Shown here one piece after another: positions 1 through 6,595 of a stretch of DNA of 64,000 nt; position 1 is the first letter of the stretch; every line of letters starts with the position of its first letter. The notes beneath the pieces were generated by a model, which saw only the letters and a program-made list of their open reading frames with translations, was not told where the DNA came from and did not search any database. The position numbers and the translations under genes were made by a program. The stretch is from Virgifigura sp964551315 (GTDB taxonomy: Bacteria > Pseudomonadota > Alphaproteobacteria > Dongiales > Dongiaceae), in assembly GCA_964551315.1 (NCBI GenBank), contig CAZKCM010000002.1, positions 1 through 64,000 on the forward strand, written 5' to 3'.

Positions 1-1
1 C

Positions 2-31
2 GGTGGAAACGGCAACGGCGGGAGCGACTGA
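2..31 (+). CDS. C-terminal end of an upstream gene (partial)
   Basis: From base 2 a frame reads a short Gly/Asn-rich tail (Gly-Gly-Asn-Gly-Asn-Gly-Gly-Ser-Asp) and then a TGA stop. Glycine-rich hydrophilic tails of this kind are common protein ends, so this is probably the 3' end of a gene lying mostly outside the window. Nothing can be said about function. The 180 bases that follow hold only a short GC-rich hairpin near 113-130. Confidence 0.3.
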   Translation, partial: GGNGNGGSD

Positions 32-212
32 GGCCGGAGTGGCCGACGCCGCATCGCCTCGCGATCGCCGCGGACCGCGCTCCGAGAGGCCGGGTTTTCG
101 GGGGCTGAGTCGGGGCTGAGCCCCGGGGGCGGGCGCGCCCATCCTGCTGCGGAACCCTTCGTCGAATGCCGGCATTTCTCGCACGGATGCCAACTCCACC
201 GGAGGCCGATCC

Positions 213-467
213 ATGCTCGCTGCGTCGCGCCGCCCGGCTGCGGCTCTTGTCCTTCTCTCCGCCGGTGCTCTCGCCGGCTGCGAGACCCTGGTCGATCGCT
301 ACGATTCGACCAGCCCGACCTTCGTCGCAGAGTACGTCACCCAGGCGGAGCTGATCCGGGTGACCGGCCAAGCCGAGGAGTATTGCGGGGTCTTCAATCG
401 CCGCGCCGAACGGACGCGCATCGAGGTGGTTGACGGCGAGCCCTTTGCCGTCTTCGATTGCCTTTAA
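213..467 (+). CDS. Small predicted lipoprotein
   Basis: An 84-residue protein with a type II signal peptide: two arginines at 6-7, a hydrophobic stretch, then the lipobox Leu-Ala-Gly-Cys with the lipidation cysteine at residue 23. The mature part is about 60 residues, acidic to neutral, with two further cysteines (in EYCGVF and near the C-terminus) that could form a disulfide in the periplasm. A GGAGG ribosome binding site lies seven bases before the ATG. I recognise no family. It is probably anchored to the inner or outer membrane. Confidence 0.65.
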   Translation: MLAASRRPAAALVLLSAGALAGCETLVDRYDSTSPTFVAEYVTQAELIRVTGQAEEYCGVFNRRAERTRIEVVDGEPFAVFDCL

Positions 468-526
468 GGTTTATCGCTCCGACGCGTCGGCCGTTCGGTG
501 CTGAGCGGTCGAGGTTGGGATCCGCC

Positions 527-552
527 GGAACCCTTGGGTGCGGTCCGGCGTT
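527..552 (+). promoter_or_regulatory. Candidate EcfG (general stress sigma) promoter
   Basis: GGAAC at 527-531, a 17-base spacer, then CGTT at 549-552. This matches the GGAAC-N16/17-cGTT consensus of alphaproteobacterial EcfG sigma factors exactly. Nothing convincing starts directly behind it: only the start-less frame ending at 818 and the small membrane protein at 983. A chance match is possible. Confidence 0.3.
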
Positions 553-575
553 CGTCCGGACGGAGCGGGCATTGA

Positions 576-818
576 AGGGTCTCGGCGCCGCGAGGGGGAC
601 AGGGCGGTCGTCGGTTTCCGCTACCCGGGCGAAGCGCCCGACCAGAGGCGAGGCGGAAGCGCCATCCGGTCGCGAGCCCCGCCCAAGGCGCCGACATACA
701 GGGGGCGGCCATCACACGGGCCGAAGAGGAATGCGAGTCGTTCGACAAGGAGACTTGGCCAGCAGATATCGTAGCCGAAGACGGACGCGACGAGGTCGCC
801 ATTCTACACCGCATCTGA
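576..818 (+). pseudogene. Possible decayed small gene (start lost)
   Basis: This frame is open from the stop at 573-575 to a TGA at 816-818 and has no ATG, GTG or TTG. Its last 43 residues look like real protein: balanced, acidic, with Trp, Phe and Ile, ending in a VAILHRI-like tail. The first half is arginine-rich and noise-like. One reading is an upstream frameshift that separated the start from this end. No family was recognised. Confidence 0.25.
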
Positions 819-982
819 CGGGCCGCCGGCCGCTCCTGCCGCGCACCGGTGCGCCCAGGATCCCCGGGAATGCCTTTCTCGCCCGAGCCCGCCGGCCCGA
901 TGACGGGCCAACGGAACATCTCGGCCGGGTGGTACGTTTTGTGCCACGACAGGGGTGCCCAGGATCGAGGAGCGTACAGGAA

Positions 983-1177
983 ATGTCCAAGCGACGGCGT
1001 TCCTACTCGACGAGGGCGCGAGAGAACCGGCCGTCCGACGACGGCATCGGGGTCTATTCAGAGGAAAAAACCTGCGACGGCCTCGGGGTTCTCAATACGC
1101 CCTATCGTCGTCTTGTCTTCTTCGCCGGTTTGGCCGGCCTTGTCTTCTTCGTGGTGGCCACAGCGGTGATGGCCTAA
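983..1177 (+). CDS. Small single-pass membrane protein
   Basis: A 64-residue reading starting at an ATG preceded by an AGGAA ribosome binding site. The first 40 residues are hydrophilic and basic. The last 22 form one transmembrane helix (LVFFAGLAGLVFFVVATAVM), giving a tail-anchored layout with the N-terminus probably cytoplasmic. The same frame is open far upstream, but that part looks like random GC-rich coding, so the internal start was chosen. Function unknown. Confidence 0.4.
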   Translation: MSKRRRSYSTRARENRPSDDGIGVYSEEKTCDGLGVLNTPYRRLVFFAGLAGLVFFVVATAVMA

Positions 1178-1278
1178 GGCTTCGCTCGCCTCAGGGGCGG
1201 ATGCGCGGCGGTGTGGGAAACCGCCGCGCCGCGGCGAGATGACCCGGGGGTCGGTTGCCCGGGGGACGGGGCCCGAGG

Positions 1279-1491
1279 CTACGAGGCCGACGGACGGTCC
1301 TCCAGCGCGCCCATATGGCGCGTGGGTCGGTATTGCATGCCCTTCGTCGTGGCAAAGAAGGCGTCGTCCAGCTGCGCCGTGCGGATCGCGTGAATCTCCT
1401 CCCCAAGCCAGCCGCGAAGGCCGCCGAACAGGCGGGACACCGCGCTCGATCTTGAGGAGGACCGGGCATCCGATGAATGGTGTATGCTCAT
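1279..1491 (-). CDS. Small conserved-looking hypothetical protein
   Basis: A 70-residue protein with a GGGAG ribosome binding site seven bases before the ATG. After a Ser-rich start it has an amphipathic segment (RLFGGLRGWLGEEIHAI), then a polar tail with Phe-Phe and Tyr. This composition is unlike the Arg/Pro-rich shadow frames of the region. Upstream on this strand lies an unusually AT-rich stretch (about 1500-1660) suited to a promoter. I do not recognise a family. Confidence 0.45.
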   Translation of the reverse strand: MSIHHSSDARSSSRSSAVSRLFGGLRGWLGEEIHAIRTAQLDDAFFATTKGMQYRPTRHMGALEDRPSAS

Positions 1492-1792
1492 TGTGCACTC
1501 CCGAAGTCTTTTTGCCGCAGAGACTGCTGGGAGCAGGATTTAGCCGAACAGATGATAACGCCAGGTTAAACTGCGCAATTTTGCAAGTATTCATTAGGAA
1601 TTCGCGGCGGGCAAAAGGGATAGTACAAAGAGGATTTCGACGGTCTCGCCGCGGTGATCGGCGCCACTGACTCTTTCCCCGCCATCGATTCTCGGATGGG
1701 GCTCCATCCGGAAACGCGTGCCTGGAACGTCCGCCGGCCGCCGGTGTTGAAACGGATGCGCGCGGCGGGCGGCGCAGGCAGAGAAAAGCGGG
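1492..1792. other. AT-rich intergenic region
   Basis: About 300 bases separate the minus-strand small gene from the plus-strand gene at 1793. Bases 1500-1640 are clearly poorer in GC than the surroundings and probably hold the promoter of the minus-strand gene. The right end carries an EcfG-like motif for the plus-strand gene. No coding frame was supported. Confidence 0.5.
1724..1749 (+). promoter_or_regulatory. Candidate EcfG promoter before the disordered small gene
   Basis: GGAAC at 1724-1728, a 17-base spacer, then GTTG at 1746-1749, matching the core GGAAC-N17-GTT of the alphaproteobacterial general-stress sigma factor. The expected transcript start near 1756 leaves a leader of about 37 bases before the ATG at 1793. 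The base before GTT is T instead of the preferred C. Confidence 0.4.
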
Positions 1793-2020
1793 ATGGCGCG
1801 AATGACGGGCGACCAGAAGCGCGACCAAAGCAGGGGTCAGCGGGGCAGGTTCAAGCCGGCGCCCCAGGCGGAGGGGCCGAAGCACAGCGAGAACCCCAAC
1901 ATGCCGACCGAACCCGGCAATCCGGAGGACCCGCGGCGGCCCGGCAATCCGGACTATCCGGGCCAGCCACGTGAACGGCCGGCCTATCGCAAGCGCGACC
2001 GGAATCCCTATCAAGGCTAG
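1793..2020 (+). CDS. Small hydrophilic, probably disordered protein
   Basis: A 75-residue protein that is almost entirely polar: rich in Pro, Arg, Lys, Asn, Asp, Gln and Gly, without a hydrophobic core, and with repeated Gly-Asn-Pro units. Such composition suggests an intrinsically disordered protein like the small stress-induced hydrophilic proteins of bacteria. A second start nine bases in (Met-Thr-Gly-Asp) is equally possible. The EcfG-like motif just upstream fits stress induction. Function is inferred from composition only. Confidence 0.5.
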   Translation: MARMTGDQKRDQSRGQRGRFKPAPQAEGPKHSENPNMPTEPGNPEDPRRPGNPDYPGQPRERPAYRKRDRNPYQG

Positions 2021-2073
2021 CCGTCCGATTCGCCGGGGCGCGGAGAAAAGCGATCCGCCACGAAGGAGGCGCC

Positions 2074-2433
2074 ATGAAAGAGGCAGACGCGGGGCACGAC
2101 ACGAGCGTGACGAAAGTCAGCGGACGGCATTCGCCGACCGGCGAAATGGGGCAGAAATACCTGGCCTCCGGCAAGGCCGTCTCCATGCGGCTGTGGGAGA
2201 ACGAGCCGCCCGGCGAGGCCAAGCAGCCTAGCCGGCGCGACTATGAAACGGTCGGCTACGTCATCGCCGGCGCGGCCGAGCTGGACATCGAAGGCCAGAT
2301 GGTCCGGCTCGAAGCGGGCGATTCCTGGGTCGTACCGAAGGGCGCCGAGCACCGCTACAGGATTCTCGAGCCGTTCACCGCGGTCGAGGCGACCGCGCCG
2401 CCTGCCCAGGTCCACGGGCGCGAGGAAGGCTGA
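2074..2433 (+). CDS. Cupin domain protein
   Basis: A 119-residue single-domain cupin with a strong GAAGGAGG ribosome binding site. The middle (about residues 55-100) has the small beta-barrel pattern: GYVIAGAAELDIEGQ (motif 1 side), then LEAGDSWVVPKGAEHRYR (motif 2, with the metal-type His in AEH). Motif 1 lacks the usual His-x-His (the segment reads RRDYETVGYVIAG), so metal binding may be weak or absent. Neighbours are OsmC and a GlxA-type regulator, which might point to a stress or electrophile response, but the substrate is unknown. Confidence 0.75.
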   Translation: MKEADAGHDTSVTKVSGRHSPTGEMGQKYLASGKAVSMRLWENEPPGEAKQPSRRDYETVGYVIAGAAELDIEGQMVRLEAGDSWVVPKGAEHRYRILEPFTAVEATAPPAQVHGREEG

Positions 2434-2541
2434 CCTCCCTCCGAGGGCCCGCGCGAAGCCCCGAGGCTCGCGGGACAGAGGAGAAAAGCTGAACGCCTGA
2501 GCGATCCGCTCCGTTGCCGCGGAACGTGGCCGCCGATCGCA

Positions 2542-2593
2542 ATGCCGCTCCCCGCCTTATCACGCGGAGGGGAGCGGCATGTTCTTTCTTTAT
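2542..2593 (+). terminator. Intrinsic terminator between convergent genes
   Basis: A perfect 12-base-pair stem (2542-2553 with 2569-2580) with a 15-base loop is followed on the plus strand by the T-rich run GTTCTTTCTTTATT. It ends the cupin transcript and sits 20 bases before the end of the minus-strand OsmC gene. Read from that side there is no clear U-run. Confidence 0.75.
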
Positions 2594-2613
2594 TGCGCGG
2601 TTTCCGAACGCCA

Positions 2614-3198
2614 TCACGCCGCGGTGCGCTCGATCGTCACCGGGACGGGCCGGCAGATCGTGTTGCACACGGGCGAGTGTCGCTGCGCGTAAGCCAGCAG
2701 ATCCTCGAGCTGCTCGTCGGAGCAGTCCGCCTTCACCGTCATCCGGATGCGGATCTGCTCGTAGCCGGGAGACACCGACTCATCCAGGCCAAGCAGCCCG
2801 CGCAGGTCCAGGTCTCCCTCCAACTCCGTCGACAGCGCCTCGATCCGGATGCCACGCGCGGTCGCATGCAGCACGAAGGTGGTGGTCACGCATCCGGCAA
2901 GCGCGTGCAACAGGAACTCCACGGGATTGGCCCCCTCGTTGTTGCCGAGCAGGACGGGCGGCTCGCCGTTCGTGAACTCGAACGCCGTATTGCGCGAGTC
3001 GTCCTCGCGGCCGGCACCGAAGAAATCGCGTATTGTCGAGCGGTTGGTGCCGCCGTCGATCCATGCGTTCCTGGCCCGGAACCGGAACCTCGCCAGGTCG
3101 CTGTTGGCCTTGATCAGGTCTACGGTATCGAGAACGCCCTGGATGCTCAGGCCGTTCATGGTCGCCGGCTGCTCTGCGACCGCTTGCAGTGTCGTCAT
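2614..3198 (-). CDS. OsmC/Ohr family peroxiredoxin-like protein
   Basis: A 194-residue protein of the OsmC family, thiol peroxidases acting on organic hydroperoxides. The two active-site cysteines are present: Cys103 in the HALAGCVTTTF helix and Cys178 in HSPVCNT. The upstream ATG at 3210 is possible, but a GGAG site lies six bases before the ATG at 3198, so that start is used. It is divergent from the regulator at 3354. The 155 bases between them should hold both promoters, which suggests that the regulator controls this gene. Confidence 0.88.
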   Translation of the reverse strand: MTTLQAVAEQPATMNGLSIQGVLDTVDLIKANSDLARFRFRARNAWIDGGTNRSTIRDFFGAGREDDSRNTAFEFTNGEPPVLLGNNEGANPVEFLLHALAGCVTTTFVLHATARGIRIEALSTELEGDLDLRGLLGLDESVSPGYEQIRIRMTVKADCSDEQLEDLLAYAQRHSPVCNTICRPVPVTIERTAA

Positions 3199-3353
3199 AT
3201 TACGCTCCATTCTCTGGTTGTTGCGGGATCCGCTTGGCGCCCGGTCTGCGGCGCTCCATGCGGTTGACGCGTCCGAAGCTACGCCCGGCGCTTTCTGAGC
3301 ATCAGATCGACTCGCGTCAAAATGGATCGGTTCGTGCCAAGAAGGACCGAAGG

Positions 3354-4424
3354 ATGGATCGACAGGACCCTGCCGCCGTCGAGGCTTTGATCGTCGCGGT
3401 CCCGCAAACGGCCGGATCGGCGCTGTACGGCATGGTCGACGTTCTGGCCGCCACCGGCAATCTGTGGCAGCTATTCGTCGGCACCGAGCCGATGCGGCGC
3501 CCGATCCGGCCCAGGATCGTGTCGCTATCGCGGCGCCCGTTCCGATGCGGCAATGGCATTCCGGTAAACCCCGACGTCGGTGTGGACGAGGACCCTCACG
3601 CCGACATCGTCATTCTGCCGGAGCTGTGGTTGCCGCCCGACGATGACATGAAGGGCCGGTATCCCGAACTGCTGGAATGGATCCGCCGGCGGTACCGCGC
3701 GGGCAGCGCGATCTATTCGGCGTGCTCCGGCTCCATCATGCTGGCCGCCACGGGGCTGCTGAGCGGGCGCGAGGCGACGTCGCACTGGGGGTATGCAGAC
3801 CTGTTCCGCACGCGCTATCCGGAGGTCCGCTTCCGGACGGGGCCTACCATTGTCTTTGCCGATGCGGTCGGGCGCATCGTGACCGCCGGCGGGGCCACCT
3901 CCTGGCACGATCTGGCGATCCACATCATCTCGCGGCATTGCAGCCCGGGCGAAGCCCTGCGGATCGCCAAGGTCTATCTCCTGAAGTGGCATGGCGAGGG
4001 CCAGCTTCCCTATGCCAGCCTGGTGCGGCGTCAGCCCCACGCCGACTCCGTCGTTCGACTGTGCGAGGACTGGTTGGCGAAACGCTTCCGCGATCCGCAC
4101 GCCGTCGCCGGTGTCGTGGCGGCCGCCGGCATTCCGGAACGGAGCCTGAAGCGGCGCTTCAAGGCGGCGACCGGATCGACGCTCATCGACTACGTCCAGA
4201 ACCTCCGCATCGAGGAGGCGAAGCGCCTGCTGGAGTCGGGGCACCTGTCGTTCGAGGCGATTTGCAGCGAGGCGGGATACGAGAATCCGGCCTTCTTTCG
4301 CCGGCTGTTCAAGCGCTACACCGGCCTTACGCCCGGGCAATACCGGCGGATGTTCCGCCCGCTCTCCGCCGCGGCTCAGGCGGTTTCGGCCGCCGAGGAG
4401 GCGGTGGCCGCCCCGGCGCCGTAA
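3354..4424 (+). CDS. GlxA family transcriptional regulator (DJ-1/PfpI plus AraC HTH)
   Basis: A 356-residue regulator. Residues about 10-190 form a DJ-1/PfpI-type (class I glutamine-amidotransferase-like) domain with the nucleophile-elbow Cys124 in AIYSACSGSIM. Residues about 250-345 are an AraC/XylS DNA-binding region ending in the second helix-turn-helix (ICSEAGYENPAFFRRLFKR) and the typical LTPGQYRR. The longer open frame upstream is not protein-like. The start at 3354 follows a GAAGGA site. It is divergent from the OsmC-like gene, its most likely target. The ligand is unknown. Confidence 0.88.
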   Translation: MDRQDPAAVEALIVAVPQTAGSALYGMVDVLAATGNLWQLFVGTEPMRRPIRPRIVSLSRRPFRCGNGIPVNPDVGVDEDPHADIVILPELWLPPDDDMKGRYPELLEWIRRRYRAGSAIYSACSGSIMLAATGLLSGREATSHWGYADLFRTRYPEVRFRTGPTIVFADAVGRIVTAGGATSWHDLAIHIISRHCSPGEALRIAKVYLLKWHGEGQLPYASLVRRQPHADSVVRLCEDWLAKRFRDPHAVAGVVAAAGIPERSLKRRFKAATGSTLIDYVQNLRIEEAKRLLESGHLSFEAICSEAGYENPAFFRRLFKRYTGLTPGQYRRMFRPLSAAAQAVSAAEEAVAAPAP

Positions 4425-4769
4425 GGGGCGGCAGCCCAAACCGGACGACCAGCCCCCGTGCGCTTGCTCGACCGACAGTTCCCGGTCGAGCGCGCCGTCG
4501 ATTGGCGGCCGGCGCCTTGCTTCGTGGCACCGGACCCGAGCGTTGCCGCAGGCCGCGGCGGCCGACGGCACCGGGCGCCGACAAGCGGAACCAGCTCCGC
4601 CGCACCGCCGTTGATCCCCTGCCCGGGCCGGAGCCGCACCCGCGCGGCGCCTGGGCGGGTGTTCCCGCAGCGGCAGGCGAGCATGAGGGGCAGAGGTTCG
4701 GGTCCATCCCCGTCGAGGGGGCATTCCGTCTCCGGCCTGGCGGCGGCGTCGGAGGTGGCGCTCGATCCG
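4425..4769. other. 345-base gap before topoisomerase IB
   Basis: No independent gene was seen. The frame of the next gene is open through this stretch, with an ATG at 4683 and a GTG at 4755, so up to 29 extra N-terminal residues are possible. The rest is Arg/Pro-rich and looks non-coding. Confidence 0.4.
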
Positions 4770-5843
4770 ATGACGGCTTCGCGCCGGGCGGGTCTGCGCC
4801 ACGTCAACGACGAGATGCCCGGCATCACGCGCCAGCGGTCGGGCAAGGGGTTCGCCTATCGCGACCCGCAGGGGCGGCCGGTCAAGGATCCGGAGACGCT
4901 GCGGCGCATCCGCTCCCTAGCCATTCCGCCGGCCTACGGCGACGTGTGGGTCTGTCCTGATCCGGACGGCCATCTGCAGGCGACCGGGCGCGACGAGCGC
5001 GGCCGCAAGCAGTATCGCTACCATCCGCGCTGGCGGGCGGTGCGCGACCAGGCGAAGTTCGACCGCATGCAAACCTTCGCCCGTACCCTCCCCCGCATCC
5101 GCGCCCAGGTGGAGCGAGACATGGCGCGACCGGGCCTTCCGCGCGAGAAGGTCCTGGCGACCATCGTCAAGCTGCTGGAGGTCACGCTCGTCCGCGTCGG
5201 CAACGAGGAGTATGCGCGTCACAACCGAAGCTTCGGCCTGACGACGCTGCGCGATCAGCACGTAAAGATGCTGGACGCCGCCACCATGGGGTTCGAGTTC
5301 CGTGCGAAGAGCGGCAAGCGGAACAAGATCCGCCTGCGCGACCGGCGGCTGGCACGCATCGTGAAGTCCTGCCGCGACATCCCGGGCAAGGAGCTCTTCC
5401 AGTATGTCGACGAACTGGGCGAGCGGCACGTCGTCGATTCCGGCGACGTCAACGACTATCTCCGGGCGATCAGCGGGGAAGAGATCACGGCCAAGGATTT
5501 CCGGACCTGGGCCGGGACGGTGCTCGCCGCCTACGCCCTGCAGGAGTTCGAATCCTTCGACGGCGAGGCCGCGGCGCGCCGCAACGTCACGCGCGCGATT
5601 GAAAAGGTGGCCGCCGAGCTTGGCAACACCCCCGCTGTCTGCCGCAAGTCCTACGTTCATCCCGAGGTGGTGAACGCCTATCTCGACGGCGATCTCGTCG
5701 CCGCGCTCAAGGAGCGGGTCGAGGAGGAACTGCGCGAGGACTTAAGGGGATTGAGCCCGGAGGAGGCGGCGGTGCTTGCCTTCCTGCGGGAGCGCCTGGC
5801 GCGCACCGGCGGCGAACCGCCGGGGGACGGGCGGCGCCGCTGA
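4770..5843 (+). CDS. DNA topoisomerase IB (poxvirus/eukaryotic type)
   Basis: A 357-residue enzyme that relaxes supercoils by nicking one strand through a 3'-phosphotyrosine. The N-terminal domain shows GLRHVNDEMPGITR and GKGFAYRDP. The catalytic domain has the Arg/Lys signature around KSGKRNKIRLRDRRLARIV, the HxxN-type helix with TAKDFRTWAGT, and the nucleophile Tyr295 in KSYVHPEVVNAYLDG. The length fits the bacterial TopIB family. Starts at 4683 (ATG) or 4755 (GTG) are alternatives, and family members often begin slightly before this Met. It converges with the gene at 5846 two bases away. Confidence 0.92.
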   Translation: MTASRRAGLRHVNDEMPGITRQRSGKGFAYRDPQGRPVKDPETLRRIRSLAIPPAYGDVWVCPDPDGHLQATGRDERGRKQYRYHPRWRAVRDQAKFDRMQTFARTLPRIRAQVERDMARPGLPREKVLATIVKLLEVTLVRVGNEEYARHNRSFGLTTLRDQHVKMLDAATMGFEFRAKSGKRNKIRLRDRRLARIVKSCRDIPGKELFQYVDELGERHVVDSGDVNDYLRAISGEEITAKDFRTWAGTVLAAYALQEFESFDGEAAARRNVTRAIEKVAAELGNTPAVCRKSYVHPEVVNAYLDGDLVAALKERVEEELREDLRGLSPEEAAVLAFLRERLARTGGEPPGDGRRR

Positions 5844-5845
5844 CC

Positions 5846-6148
5846 TCAGCAGAGCGGCCGGTACACGACCTCGCAGGGCAGCGGCGTGTGATGGTAGCGC
5901 AGGGTCGCTTGCAGGTCATCCCCGGACAGAAGGTTCCGGCCGTCCCGCTCGTCGAAGACGCCGAGGATCAGGAACTGTGCCGGCTTCCGATCTTCGTCCG
6001 GGATCACGCTCAGCAGCCTCTCGGCCGAGGCCACCGCCGCCGCCGCCGGCGTTGCGCCCTCATGCGTGGTCGTGCCGTAGAGGCCGCCGCGCCCCGGGGT
6101 GGCGGAGACGAGGATCCACCGGACCTTATAGGTGTTGTCCTGCAGCAT
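5846..6148 (-). CDS. Hypothetical protein, 100 residues
   Basis: A small soluble alpha/beta-looking protein with a GGGAG ribosome binding site seven bases before the ATG. It shows alternating strand-like segments (YKVRWILVSATPG, AQFLILGVFDE) and a C-terminal TPLPCEVVYRPLC with two cysteines. I recognise no domain. A full CtrA box lies about 90 bases upstream of its start on the same side, so it may be cell-cycle controlled. Confidence 0.6.
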   Translation of the reverse strand: MLQDNTYKVRWILVSATPGRGGLYGTTTHEGATPAAAAVASAERLLSVIPDEDRKPAQFLILGVFDERDGRNLLSGDDLQATLRYHHTPLPCEVVYRPLC

Positions 6149-6235
6149 TCGCCGCTCCCTACCCGTTGATGACTGCGGCGGACCCAAGCGACAGGACCGC
6201 CGGGTCCGCCGATCTCAGGAGTAGGAGAGCGAGCG

Positions 6236-6251
6236 TTAATAATAGTTTAAC
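6236..6251. promoter_or_regulatory. Full CtrA binding box
   Basis: TTAA at 6236-6239, seven bases, then TTAAC at 6247-6251. This is the exact TTAA-N7-TTAAC target of the alphaproteobacterial cell-cycle and motility regulator CtrA, in otherwise GC-rich DNA. The nearest gene start is the minus-strand gene at 6148. On the plus side the peptide ABC operon begins 345 bases away. Confidence 0.5.
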
Positions 6252-6388
6252 CGGAAGATCCCCTCGGCGCCGGATTTCGGGGACCGGCAGGGGCGGCGTC
6301 GTTCTGGCCGCGCAATCAACCCGGGAGCGGTTGATCCACCCGCGGGGGTCCCGGCCCGTGTCGCGATCGAGCCCAATCAGGGCGTTGA

Positions 6389-6418
6389 TTGACAAGGCCT
6401 TTTCATTGGATCCCACTA
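6389..6418 (+). promoter_or_regulatory. Weak sigma70-type promoter candidate
   Basis: A perfect -35 TTGACA at 6389-6394 lies in a locally AT-richer stretch. The region 17-18 bases on (CACTAG at about 6415-6420) is a poor -10. It is placed to serve the small frame at 6424 and the peptide ABC operon at 6596. The -35 is the only strong element. Confidence 0.3.
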
Positions 6419-6423
6419 GCGTC

Positions 6424-6561
6424 ATGATGGCGGGCAGCCGAATCATGGCCGCGCGCGGCATCGTAAGCGCATGCCGGAAGGTCTGGGAGACTTTCGGCAG
6501 CGACAGGGATGCCGACCTTCGCGCGGCCCGCGCGGTTGAGCGCGGCCTGGCCGAACGCTAG
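6424..6561 (+). CDS. Possible small ORF, 45 residues
   Basis: A double ATG begins a 45-residue frame ending 34 bases before the peptide-binding protein gene. It has a short amphipathic start, a Cys, Trp and Phe, and a charged Arg/Glu/Asp tail. No ribosome binding site is visible, so it would be leaderless or weakly translated. It may be only a leader stretch. Between 6149 and this point nothing else coding was seen. Confidence 0.25.
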   Translation: MMAGSRIMAARGIVSACRKVWETFGSDRDADLRAARAVERGLAER

Positions 6562-6595
6562 AAATGTGCAACGTCGTCGAAACTGGGAGGTTTAC

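Larger units (their letters stand above)
468..982. other. 515-base gap without a clear intact gene
   Basis: No frame here has both a good start and protein-like composition throughout. It does hold an EcfG-like motif at 527-552 (+) and a protein-like frame without a start codon at 576-818 (+), both listed separately. Long frames on the other strand are arginine/proline-rich, as expected of shadow frames in GC-rich DNA. Confidence 0.5.
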
